Virus record (IMG/VR): IMGVR_UViG_3300047508_000198 | Span: 1 to 64,000 of that record | DNA: 64,000 bases | Origin: a virus | Reading direction: 5' to 3' (one strand) | Shown: positions 55,779 to 64,000 of the stretch, in pieces | Numbering within the stretch: position 1 is the stretch's first letter | Layout: every line of letters begins with the position of its first letter | Translations under genes and position numbers: made by a program | Notes under the pieces: generated by a model | Told to the model about the DNA's origin: nothing | Seen by the model: the letters and a program-made list of their open reading frames with translations, nothing else | The model's database searches: none

Positions 55779-55797
55779 TATCAAGGAACCATAGCAG
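55779..55797 (-). promoter_or_regulatory. Promoter overlapping the stop of the giant gene
   Basis: Minus strand GCTATGGTTCCTTGATAC shares CCTTGATA with the others. The TGA of the 55781 gene lies inside it. Drives the ABM-like gene and operon below. Confidence 0.5.
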
Positions 55798-58700
55798 GCT
55801 TCGCCTCGCGCTCGATGCCAAGTTCGCTGTAATCGGCCGCGCCGCGGCCGGAGTGCTTGATCGTGACGTGGTGGCCGAGCGGGTGGTATTCCCAGCTGGG
55901 GCTGGTGCGCTCCGGCTTCTGCGGGACCAGGTAGCCGGGGTTGCCGCTGTGGTCGACGTACGCGCCCTCCAGCTTGACGTGAGCACCCGGCCGGAAACGC
56001 ACCTCGGCCTCCCAGTCCATGGACCGGTGGATGCCCCGCCACATCGGGTGCGACCGCGGGAACGCCTGCTTCTCGTGGTCCTCGACGACGCCCTGCCAGA
56101 CGACCCGGCGCTTGCCGGGCTCGCCGGTCGGGTGGGTGATCAGCGCATCAGGGTTGGCCGTCCAGTGCATGCCGACCGACCCGGCATCCTTCGGGTGCTC
56201 GGTCTCATCGCGCATCTCGCCGCGCCAGACCCGGGTGCCGGGCGGCGGGTTCTTCGCCAGGTCGAACATCTCGCGGCGGTGCACGCCCAGGTCCTCGGTG
56301 TCGAAGGCGCGCTGCTGCTCCGGGGGCAGGCTGCCCGGGGTGATGACCGCGGTCCTGGCCGTGCGGAAGTCCTTCACCAGCACCGGGACCGGCTTGTCGT
56401 ACCCGGCCTCGTTCAGCGCGAAGGTCCGGTGATGGCCGTTCCACAGCCAGGACTGGTCATCATCGTGGACCAGGGTGATCGGATGGCTGGGCGGGTAGCT
56501 ATGCGTGTCGCCGCTCATCCCGCCGTGCAGGGACGGCTTGTAGCCCTGCTGGCGGATCTTCTCAGCCAGGTCGCTGATGTGCCGGCGCCCGGCGGGGTCC
56601 TGCATGCGCCAGGCCTCCCGCTGCGCGTACGGCAGCAGGTCGCGCGGGTGGATGCGCTCTACGCGCTGGGTGTAGAGGGCCGCCGCGGTCTTGTCCACCC
56701 GCGAGCGGCGCACCGTGTCCCAGGTCTTGGCGAAGCCCGGGTGCAGCGCGCCGGTCTCCTTCAGGCCGTCCACCTCGTGCTTGTCGAACCAGGCGTGGCC
56801 CTCGGCCTCGAAGCTGGTGCTGCCGCCGCCCTTCGGCTCGAACCGCTTGCCGAGGTCGGCCACGTGGGTGTCCGCGAACCAGCCGCCGTGATCGTCGCGC
56901 ACGGTGTGATGGTGCTTCATCCGGGGCAGCGGGCCCATCTCCTCGGCCGCCTCGCGCCGGGCCGCAGCGTAGGAGTCTTCCCCCTCGTGCTGCAGCGCGC
57001 CGCCGGGCAGCGCCCAGGTGCCGCCGTGGTCGGTGAAGCCGGAGGAGGTCCGCTTCTGCAGCAGGTACCGGTGGTGGCCGTCGGGGGCCCGGTGCCGCAG
57101 CAGCAGGAATGAGGCCCCGTGCGGGCCCCAGTGCTCATGGCCCTGGTCGCATTCGACGTAGCCGGTGTCAGGAGTAAAATCGTCACCGGCATTGGCCATA
57201 TCAATAATCATAGCCTTCTTCGGATACCCCTTGCCGGGCACCTCTTCCAAAACCCTGACCGGGGCTTTCGTGCGGAATGCTCCCGGGCCGCCATCTTCAG
57301 AGTCATCCTCCACCGGCCCGCTGGGCCGGACCCGGTACACGCGCGGCGTGTCGTCGGAGTATTCGTCATCCGGACTAGGGGCCGCATGAGCATAACCCGC
57401 GGCACGCTCCTGGCTCGTGGTGAGGTACACATGCTCCATGACAGAGCCGCTGACTCCCCCGCGGTGGCCGGGAGTCAGGTCCTGGCCGGGATGGAAGAAT
57501 TTCCTCGTCCCGTGAAAAAACTCCTGCGGCCCGGCCGAGGCCTGGCGCGGATACCCCTTGCCGGTACCCGGCTGGTTCCACCAGGGGTTCGGGTCCTCCG
57601 GCGAGGCACCGCGCTCGTGGAGGCTGACAACCCGCAGCGGGTGCTCAGACCGGTGGCCCATGCCGTCCGGGTCCGGCTCGACCGGGCCGGTCGGCTCCAC
57701 CTGGTAGATGCTGTACGTCTTGGCCTTGTTGCGGACGGCGGCCAGCCCGCCGAACGTCCGCGCCACTGAGTCAGTAGCCGATAGATATACATGCTTCTTG
57801 CTCGACACGTCATGGCCCTTGTGGCCGGGCTCGATCAGGGCGCCGGGGCTGAGCCGGGCGGCGGTGCCGTGGTAGTAAGGCCCGTCGTAGGCCGGGGCCG
57901 CGGCGGTCTTGCCCGGGTGGTGCATGTAGTCCTCGGGCAGGAACTCCGACGGCGCGATGTCGGCCGGGATGTGGTTGCCGTGCCGCTCCTTCACCTCGGG
58001 GCCCTTAGATGCGCCGGGCAGCTTGTACTTGCGCCGGTTCGGGATCCAGCTGTGCCGGTGGCCGATCACCGGCACCGCCTCGTGCCCGGCCTCAGCTGCC
58101 CAGGCCAGGCGGCTGTTGCCCTCGGGCACGTAGGCGTAGTTGGACTTCGGGTCCCAGTTGACGTGGATCGGCTGGCGGATGCCCTCGTCTCTCACGGACT
58201 GGACATTGGCCGCCCACTCCTCGGGCGTGTGCCGCGGCGCCATCACCTCGCCCTCGGGGCTGCGCGAGGTACCGGGCCCGTGGTGCCACTCGCGGTGCTT
58301 CATCAGCTTGTCGGTGCGCACCCACTCCACCCGGGCCTGCTCGAACCGCTTGCTCACCTCGGACAGGTCCCCGCCGGGCAGGATGGCCTGCTTGCGCACG
58401 CCGGGGTAGGCGCCGCCGTGCTCGGCGTGGAAGCGGCCCACCCGGTCGTACATCGGCTTATCCTCGTTCAGCTCCGAGGAGTAGCCACGCTTACCGTGCT
58501 GCCAATTCTCGTCCTCGCCCCAGAACCGGGGCTCGACCGGGTGATGCTCGACCTCGTGCGGCTCGGGCGCGGTCTTCGGCGGGGCGATGTGCTCGACGTG
58601 GGTGGTCTCGATCTGGCTGGGCCGGGTGGCGATCGCCGAGATGTGCCGGACGTCCTGCCTGGTGTGCTCGGCGAACTCCTTGTCCCACTCGCCGTCGTAG

Positions 58701-61054
58701 CTGCCCTGGCCGGGCCCCTCGACCTCGTTGCCGTAGGTGATGCCGTGATGGCCCTTGCGGATCAGGTCATCGGTGAAGTCGTGCAGGATCCGGGGCAGCT
58801 TCGGATGCCACTGCAGCACCTGCTGGGCGTGCCCGGCCACCCGGTGGAAGTACCGGGCGTGCGACGGGTCCTCCTCGCCCCAGTTGCGCTCGGCCAGCTC
58901 GTCATCGGACAGGCCGTGCGGGTTGGGGTGGCCGCCGGGCAGGTGCTCCTCGTGCCAGTTGCGGCGGGTGCCCTTGCTGTCGGAGTACTGCCACTGCATG
59001 CTGGCGTTGAGCTTGTCGTCGTGCCAGTCCGGGTGGTGCTTGTCGGCCCACTGGGCGATCGCCAGGTTGAGATGGTCCTCGGTCGGGAAGTGCGCCGGGT
59101 TCCGCATGTGCAGCCGGGCATGCACCAGGGCCGAACCGACGCCGGGGCTGCCGCCGCCGATCTTCGACGGGTAGATGCCCTTGGCGAACCCGTGCGCCAC
59201 CCGGTGCAGCGGGCTGAAGTGCGTGCCGAGCAGCTTGTTCGGCTGCGGCCAGCCGCGGCCGGACTCGCCGCCGCGCTGGTCCTCCAGCGGGCGGCCGGCC
59301 CGCAGGTCCTCCGGCTGGCCCTTGGTGCCGTGGAACCAGGCGTGGCTGAACTCCGGCCGGCCGCCGAACTGGCTAGTGCCGTGGTAGGGATTCGGGAAGG
59401 CCTCGGGCACGGCCGGATCGCCGACCGCGGCCAGGTGCCGGGAGGGGCGGCCGAAGTCGTGCCGGTGCCAGTGCTCCTGGCCGCCGTGCTTCCAGCTGAT
59501 GCCGGTCAGGTGCACCGGGGCCCCGTACTTCAGCGGCACCTCGTGCTCGCTGCGCTCGTGGTCGAAGCCGTACATGTGCCGGGCTTCGAGGTGGTCCGGA
59601 TCGGTCTCGATGTGGTCCTCGTCCGGGCTGGCGGCGTGCAGCACCACGTGGGTCACCGACGGCTTAGGACCCATCCCGACCGGGCCCTCATACGTATCGT
59701 CCGAGCCCCAGTGCCGGGCCGCGGTCTCGTTCGGGGTCCAGTGCACGCCGAGGTGGCCCTCATGGTCGGCGCCGTACTCCGCCTCCTCCTGGGTGCCGCC
59801 GTGGAAGCCCTCGCGGTGCAGGTAGCCGCGCAGGGCATGAGCGCGCTCGGCGGACGGCCGGGACTCGTCATGCACCGCGTCATGGACCTCGCGCGGCAGC
59901 TGCTTGACCAGGCCGCGGTGGATGCCGCCCGCAAATGGCAGGTGGTAATACCAGTCGGTGTAGGTGTCGCGGTGCTGCTCGGCCACCATCGGGTCATCGT
60001 GCTCGCCGTGCACCGGGCACTCGCGCATGGTCTGGCATTCCTCGTGCGCGCTGTTGTGCCCGGCAACATCCTCGTCGTCGAGCGGCTCACCGCAGTGGAA
60101 GCACGGCGGGTTGACGGCCGCGGCGAAGTGCTCCAGCAGGCTGACCTTGCGAACCACGCGCAGCGGGTGGCGCGAGCGGTAATCGCCCCCGCCGCCGCCC
60201 GGGTCGGGCTCGTGCGGCCCAGTCGGTTCCACCTCATAGACGGCTGGCGGCAACCGCGGGTCACCGCGGCTGCGGGCCCAGCGCGCGGCCTGGCCCGCCC
60301 CTGCGGAGAAAAACGTCCGGCCGATGGTGTCGTCCTGCTGGGTCGGCGTGATGCCGTGCTCGCGCAGGTACGGGGCGAGGGAAGACTCATGGCCGGGCTC
60401 GATCACAGCGCCCGGCTCCAGGTCCGCCCGGGTCCCGTGATACCAGGCGGCGAAGTGCTCCAGCAGCCCGGCGGTCTTCGGCTCGTCGAGACGCTCCAGG
60501 TGCTTCGCCGAGGGAACCACGGCGGAGATGGACCCCTCGTCCTCGCTGACGTTGCGGTAGAAGTAGCCGCTCTTGGCCCGGCCGCGCTTGATCTGGCCGG
60601 CCATCAGGCCGTTGGCCTTGAAGTCCTCGTGCGGGATGGCCGGGTGATTGGTCATGGGCCCGGTGATCCGCACCGGGAAGATGTGCGGCCGGGCATCGAG
60701 CGGGATCTTCGGGCTGTGGCCGGAGGCATCCGGTGAGTAGCTGGCCGTGCCGTTCGGGTAGGCCGGCTCGTGGTGCTCGACAACCCGCTTCCAGGTCCTA
60801 TCCGCGGGATTGAACTCGTGCCGGACCTGATCGCGGCTGATCAGCGTCTTGCCGTACTCCCGGGTACCGTCCCATTCGCCCTCGTGCGGCTTGCCGATCC
60901 GGGCCTCCAGCGCCTGCTTAGCCGCCTCGCGGGTCCCGACGTGGATGCCGTACCTCGCGCCGGTCTGCCAGGTCCGTACGTCCGGGGTGCCGTGGTAGAA
61001 GGTCCACCCGGGATCCGGCTGGTACGTCCCGAAGTGCGCCATCAGGTCAGGCAT
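55781..61054 (-). CDS. Giant polyvalent protein: multiple ARTs, two ParB-like, Nudix
   Basis: 1757 aa. ART-like units near residues 17-60 (FYHGTPDVRTW), 205-330 (WYHGTRADLEPGAVIEPGH), 390-540 (GGIHRGLVKQL, LGVHWTPN, VHLTGISWK), 565-860 (AWFHGTKGQ, LLGTHFSP, GHHGITYGNE), 1085-1180 (YYHGTAARLSPGALIEPGH), 1205-1280 (FFHGTRKFFHPGQDL) and 1600-1720 (RVWRGEM, VGMHWTANP, EAEVRF). ParB-like modules lie near 930-1040 (EGNSRLAWAAEAG) and 1460-1560 (NGHHRTFALNEAG). The Nudix box is at about 1351-1374 (GGALQHEGEDSYAAARREAAEEMG, shown as its key residues G, E, REAAEE, G). Probably virion-packaged, modifying host proteins and nucleotides after entry. ATG 61054 overlaps the gene upstream. Confidence 0.7.
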   Translation of the reverse strand: MPDLMAHFGTYQPDPGWTFYHGTPDVRTWQTGARYGIHVGTREAAKQALEARIGKPHEGEWDGTREYGKTLISRDQVRHEFNPADRTWKRVVEHHEPAYPNGTASYSPDASGHSPKIPLDARPHIFPVRITGPMTNHPAIPHEDFKANGLMAGQIKRGRAKSGYFYRNVSEDEGSISAVVPSAKHLERLDEPKTAGLLEHFAAWYHGTRADLEPGAVIEPGHESSLAPYLREHGITPTQQDDTIGRTFFSAGAGQAARWARSRGDPRLPPAVYEVEPTGPHEPDPGGGGGDYRSRHPLRVVRKVSLLEHFAAAVNPPCFHCGEPLDDEDVAGHNSAHEECQTMRECPVHGEHDDPMVAEQHRDTYTDWYYHLPFAGGIHRGLVKQLPREVHDAVHDESRPSAERAHALRGYLHREGFHGGTQEEAEYGADHEGHLGVHWTPNETAARHWGSDDTYEGPVGMGPKPSVTHVVLHAASPDEDHIETDPDHLEARHMYGFDHERSEHEVPLKYGAPVHLTGISWKHGGQEHWHRHDFGRPSRHLAAVGDPAVPEAFPNPYHGTSQFGGRPEFSHAWFHGTKGQPEDLRAGRPLEDQRGGESGRGWPQPNKLLGTHFSPLHRVAHGFAKGIYPSKIGGGSPGVGSALVHARLHMRNPAHFPTEDHLNLAIAQWADKHHPDWHDDKLNASMQWQYSDSKGTRRNWHEEHLPGGHPNPHGLSDDELAERNWGEEDPSHARYFHRVAGHAQQVLQWHPKLPRILHDFTDDLIRKGHHGITYGNEVEGPGQGSYDGEWDKEFAEHTRQDVRHISAIATRPSQIETTHVEHIAPPKTAPEPHEVEHHPVEPRFWGEDENWQHGKRGYSSELNEDKPMYDRVGRFHAEHGGAYPGVRKQAILPGGDLSEVSKRFEQARVEWVRTDKLMKHREWHHGPGTSRSPEGEVMAPRHTPEEWAANVQSVRDEGIRQPIHVNWDPKSNYAYVPEGNSRLAWAAEAGHEAVPVIGHRHSWIPNRRKYKLPGASKGPEVKERHGNHIPADIAPSEFLPEDYMHHPGKTAAAPAYDGPYYHGTAARLSPGALIEPGHKGHDVSSKKHVYLSATDSVARTFGGLAAVRNKAKTYSIYQVEPTGPVEPDPDGMGHRSEHPLRVVSLHERGASPEDPNPWWNQPGTGKGYPRQASAGPQEFFHGTRKFFHPGQDLTPGHRGGVSGSVMEHVYLTTSQERAAGYAHAAPSPDDEYSDDTPRVYRVRPSGPVEDDSEDGGPGAFRTKAPVRVLEEVPGKGYPKKAMIIDMANAGDDFTPDTGYVECDQGHEHWGPHGASFLLLRHRAPDGHHRYLLQKRTSSGFTDHGGTWALPGGALQHEGEDSYAAARREAAEEMGPLPRMKHHHTVRDDHGGWFADTHVADLGKRFEPKGGGSTSFEAEGHAWFDKHEVDGLKETGALHPGFAKTWDTVRRSRVDKTAAALYTQRVERIHPRDLLPYAQREAWRMQDPAGRRHISDLAEKIRQQGYKPSLHGGMSGDTHSYPPSHPITLVHDDDQSWLWNGHHRTFALNEAGYDKPVPVLVKDFRTARTAVITPGSLPPEQQRAFDTEDLGVHRREMFDLAKNPPPGTRVWRGEMRDETEHPKDAGSVGMHWTANPDALITHPTGEPGKRRVVWQGVVEDHEKQAFPRSHPMWRGIHRSMDWEAEVRFRPGAHVKLEGAYVDHSGNPGYLVPQKPERTSPSWEYHPLGHHVTIKHSGRGAADYSELGIEREAKPAMVP
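57198..57215 (-). promoter_or_regulatory. Internal leaderless promoter before the Nudix module
   Basis: Minus strand GGCTATGATTATTGATATGG: near-ideal hexamer TATGAT, 7-nt spacer TATTGAT, ATG at 57199. The downstream product (57199 to 55781, 472 aa) would be exactly Nudix + ParB-like + ART. Confidence 0.55.
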
Positions 61055-64000
61055 GGGCGGGCTCCAGGTCAGCGGTCGTCATGCCGTGGCCGAGCGCGAC
61101 TGGAGCATGGTCCGCTGGACCGTACTTCAGCTGCTTCAGCTTGCTCACCAGGTCGCCGCTGGCCTGGTCGAGGGCCTTCTCCAGCACGTTGGCGGTGCCC
61201 TGCCAGCCCAGCCCGGTCTCGCTGAAGTCCTGCACCCGGCCGCCGTGGATGTAGTCCCAGATCCGGCCCGCCTCCTGGGTGCGGAACGGCTCGGGCAGCC
61301 GCAGGATGGCGCGGACCTGGCTGATCAGCCCGCGGGCCTCCTGGAAGACCGCGCTGCCCTGCGGGAACTGCTCGGGGGACCAGTCCGGCATGTCCGGCGG
61401 CTTCACCGCCCAGTCGTCGCGGGTCAGGTCGTAGGCGGCGTAGGGCTTGATCACCCGGATGTCCAGCGCGTTGTGGTTGACGTAGCCGGTCAGGTCATAC
61501 GTGCCGTCCGGGTCGAACGGCGGGTGCCAGCCGGGCGCGTTGAAGCGCTGCTGCAGGATCGTGTTCAGGTGCCGGTCGATCTCGGTGTCAGTCAGGTCGG
61601 CCAGCTGCATGCTCTCCCGGCGGGCGTAGGAGTAGGCCACGCCGATCAGCACGTCAAGGTCCCCGTTGCCGACCAGCTCCGGGCTCGTCCACTTGGAGGC
61701 CTGAGAGCCCGCCAGGTAGACCCGGGTCACCACGTCCCAGGCCGGGCCCAGGACGGGCTCCAGGACGCCCTGGAGCCGCCCCAGCAGCGCCTGGCGGACC
61801 TCGGGCTTCAGCTGCTCGTCCTTGGTGAACAGCCGGTGATCCAGGCCGTAGGTCGGGCCGAAGATCCGCTCGGTCGGGACGAAGACCGCGGTATGCCGGC
61901 TCTCCCTGCGCTCGCGGCAGGCGTCCTTGTCGGTGCACTCCATCGCGAGCCCCATGACCGGGGCGTACGGGCTGGCCTTCGTGAACTTCTCTTTACTGTC
62001 CCGGACGCCGCACTTCCAGCACTCTTCCTGGTCCGGCTGCAGCGGCTTGCGGCGGGCCCCAGCGCGCCCGAGCGGCAACGGCTCCTGGCCGTGGCCGGGC
62101 ATCCGGGCCTGCTGGTGCTCAGCCTCCCCTGGGCTCAGGTGGTCCTCATACGCGCCGTGGTGCTGGGTGACCTGGATCCGGTGCGGGTCGAAGACGATCG
62201 CCGACTTATTGGCCTCCGTGCCGTGCTTGCTGACCTCATACTCGTTGCCGTAGATGACGCCATCGTGGCCCTGGTCCTGCAGCCGCCTGCGGAACCGGTC
62301 GGCGATACCCCACCGGTCGGGGTGCCGGTTCAGCCAGGTGGTCCGGGCCGGGTGCGGGTTGGCGCCGTAGCCGAACGAACCCTCGATCTTGTCCTTCCAG
62401 ATCTTGTGGTTACCGAACTGCTGGTGGATCCGGTGCGCCTCGGGCCACATCTCCTCGACCTCGGCCCGGTCGTCCTCGTCGTCGCTGCCTAGAGGGATGT
62501 GGTTGCTGGGGTGATTGCCGGCCGCGTACTCGTGCTCGTAGGCCTCGTGGTCCATGTCGTGCTCAGAGTCGTAGACCTTCGGGTTGTGCATCCCGAGCCG
62601 GGCGTGGATGATGCCGCGGGACTCGCCGCGGTGCTCGTCCCCGTGCCGCTCGTTGCGGCCGGAGGTATGCTCGCCGAGCGCGAAGTCCTTGGCGATGTCG
62701 TGGTCGGCAGTGAAGTGCGTGCCGAGCAGCCCGTTCCAGCTGCCGTTCGGCTCGGAGTCCGGGTGCTCGAAGTAGCTCTCGTCCGTCGTCATCGGGTCCT
62801 GGAAGCCGTGCTGGCTCAGCTCCTCGGGGTAGGCCCGGGTGCCGTGGAACCACTCGTCGCCCCCGGTGTGCGGGTTGCGCATGCCGGGCATCGGCAGCAC
62901 GGCCTCGTGCTGTCCGGGGCGCGGCACCTTCCGGACCACCTCCCACGGGTCGGATGAGGCCCACTCAATGCCCCGGGCGTCGCGGCGGTGCCCGTACCAG
63001 CCGGTCGGCTTGACCTCATACACGTGCTGGCCGTAGCCGCGGGCGCCCTTGTAGGCATCATCCGGCTCGGCCTGCTCGGTCGCGTAAACGTGCGTCATCC
63101 GGCTCACGAAGTTGCCGGGGTGGCCGGGCTCGATGTGCTCACCGGGCCCGAACTCCTTGCGGCTGCCGTGGTACAGCGGCGCCGGGACATCCTGCGGGTG
63201 GCGCAGGTGGGTCAGGCCGGTGCCCGCCGTCCACAGGTCCTCGTGCTGACCAGCGGGGCCATGCGCCGTCACCCGGCCCTTGATGTTGGTGTCGTAGGAC
63301 CAGCCGGCCTGGCGGGCACCTTCACGCTCATTCCAGTGGTCCTGGTTGGTCCAATGACCGGGATCATCGGGACCCCTGCCGAGGTGGTCCGGGTCGTCGG
63401 GGTCCATGAACCCCTCGTGCTGGCGGGTCGGCACGTGGGTGATGCCCGCGCGCTCGGCCGCGAGCAGCCGGGTGTGGCCGTTGCGGACCTGGGGCGGGTC
63501 CTGCTCGTAGTCGACCGGGATGGGCCGCTTGACGCCGTTGCGCGCAACGTCCGCAACGAACGCGCGCACCGAGGGGTGGTCCCAGACGATGTTGTCCCGG
63601 GCCTCGGCCCAGGTATCGAAGTCGTACGGCTTGTAGTGCGCGAGCATGTGCGCCACGGACTCGGTGCGCTCGGCCGCGGGGACCGGACCTGAAGTTTTCT
63701 CCCAGGCGCTCGTACGAAACTTAAAATGACTATAAGGTCCAAAGTTGCCTGCTGAGCCCTCGTGCTGCTGGTGGGGCTCCAGGTGTTCAGTGTGATGGAC
63801 GTCGAGGGCGTCGCCCGTGCCGGTGCGCCACTCGCTCATGCTGCTCACCGGATAGCCCTGCGCGCCCGGCTTCGGCCGGACGTGCAGCATGGCGAAGTGC
63901 TTCGGGTCCTTGGCGGCGAAGGCCTTGGTGTCGGTGGCGAAGAACATCGGGTCCTCGGGCCCGCCCGCGATCTGCCGGTGCACCGCGAAGTGCTTGTAGA
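61047..64000 (-). CDS. Giant polyvalent protein (partial): ParB-like, two ARTs, nucleotidyltransferase
   Basis: At least 983 aa, with the 5' end outside the window (the frame is open at 64000). By visible residues: ParB-like at 120-180 (VKRPIPVDYEQDPPQVRNGHTRLLAAERAG), Arr-like ART at 270-345 (PLYHGSRKEFGPGEHIEPGH, VYEVKPTG). ART-PolyVal-type at 375-640 (EWFHGTRAYPEELS, LLGTHFTA, GHDGVIYGNEYE, AIVFDPHRI). Zinc finger at 690-720 (CWKCG...CTDKDAC). Pol-beta nucleotidyltransferase at 740-900 with GS (LAGSQASKW), DLDVLIG and ALDIRVI acidic triad. The last Asp strand supports an active enzyme. Probably injected; nucleotidyl and ADP-ribosyl transfer to host targets is inferred. Confidence 0.7.
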   Translation of the reverse strand, partial: YKHFAVHRQIAGGPEDPMFFATDTKAFAAKDPKHFAMLHVRPKPGAQGYPVSSMSEWRTGTGDALDVHHTEHLEPHQQHEGSAGNFGPYSHFKFRTSAWEKTSGPVPAAERTESVAHMLAHYKPYDFDTWAEARDNIVWDHPSVRAFVADVARNGVKRPIPVDYEQDPPQVRNGHTRLLAAERAGITHVPTRQHEGFMDPDDPDHLGRGPDDPGHWTNQDHWNEREGARQAGWSYDTNIKGRVTAHGPAGQHEDLWTAGTGLTHLRHPQDVPAPLYHGSRKEFGPGEHIEPGHPGNFVSRMTHVYATEQAEPDDAYKGARGYGQHVYEVKPTGWYGHRRDARGIEWASSDPWEVVRKVPRPGQHEAVLPMPGMRNPHTGGDEWFHGTRAYPEELSQHGFQDPMTTDESYFEHPDSEPNGSWNGLLGTHFTADHDIAKDFALGEHTSGRNERHGDEHRGESRGIIHARLGMHNPKVYDSEHDMDHEAYEHEYAAGNHPSNHIPLGSDDEDDRAEVEEMWPEAHRIHQQFGNHKIWKDKIEGSFGYGANPHPARTTWLNRHPDRWGIADRFRRRLQDQGHDGVIYGNEYEVSKHGTEANKSAIVFDPHRIQVTQHHGAYEDHLSPGEAEHQQARMPGHGQEPLPLGRAGARRKPLQPDQEECWKCGVRDSKEKFTKASPYAPVMGLAMECTDKDACRERRESRHTAVFVPTERIFGPTYGLDHRLFTKDEQLKPEVRQALLGRLQGVLEPVLGPAWDVVTRVYLAGSQASKWTSPELVGNGDLDVLIGVAYSYARRESMQLADLTDTEIDRHLNTILQQRFNAPGWHPPFDPDGTYDLTGYVNHNALDIRVIKPYAAYDLTRDDWAVKPPDMPDWSPEQFPQGSAVFQEARGLISQVRAILRLPEPFRTQEAGRIWDYIHGGRVQDFSETGLGWQGTANVLEKALDQASGDLVSKLKQLKYGPADHAPVALGHGMTTADLEPAHA

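Noticed and set aside
57791-60736. 981-codon plus-strand ORF
   Set aside because: Antisense to the ART/Nudix giant; no ribosome site or motif.
1-64000. tRNA or tmRNA genes
   Set aside because: No cloverleaf with a GTTCRA arm and paired acceptor ends was noticed. The GGTTCACGCC at 13345 and 33744 lies in coding repeats, not in a tRNA.

Overview
The window looks like part of a large, GC-rich (about 70%) tailed-phage genome, or an integrated or plasmid-like relative, from an actinomycete. It encodes a portal, prohead protease, major capsid protein, CHAP endolysin and repeat fibre. It also carries a BldC-type regulator, a DUF397 protein and a secreted-repeat protein, families typical of Streptomyces-like hosts. 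No terminase, tape measure, integrase, replication gene or tRNA was found. The window starts and ends inside one long gene programme, and the last gene runs off the right edge.

Layout. Minus-strand (late) genes read from 64000 to 1. They are, in order: two giant proteins (61047-64000, partial, and 55781-61054); a run of small zinc-ribbon and hypothetical genes with a uracil-DNA glycosylase (52345-55752); a giant lysine-rich protein (47512-51207); two conserved phage genes (45510-46956); non-coding island 3; a cysteine-rich protein (42294-43403); a zinc-ribbon protein and the portal (28969-31913); non-coding island 2; a giant protein (21931-26787); fibre and minor structural genes (16266-21938); small genes including bldC (14679-16017); the protease-scaffold-ART giant (7904-14035); island 1; two small virion proteins, the major capsid protein and the endolysin (4035-7015); a secreted moron-like protein; and a regulatory cluster (3-1725). 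Plus-strand (probably early) genes form one dense cluster (31985-42103), with a few isolated genes at 1874, 14306, 16101, 26961, 47268 and 51741. Plus genes are often preceded by a recurring AT-rich dyad, TATCAA-N6-TTGATA. Late genes often have a CCCGGGAAG-type box in the leader.

Two things stand out. First, the virion-type giants resemble phage polyvalent proteins. They carry about ten ADP-ribosyltransferase-like modules, several ParB-like modules, a Nudix hydrolase, a Pol-beta-type nucleotidyltransferase, a SWIM zinc finger and a protease. They are plausibly packaged and injected to reprogramme or defend against the host. Two of them contain strong internal promoter-plus-ATG elements that could release C-terminal modules as separate proteins. 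Second, three islands (0.8, 1.55 and 2.1 kb) have no credible genes. They consist of degenerate 5-nt GGCNN steps punctuated by GGCAGTC about every 44-67 nt. Islands 1 and 2 have a phage-type promoter at the GGC-sense 5' end and a strong hairpin at the 3' end, as expected for long structured non-coding RNAs. I know of no described system of this kind.
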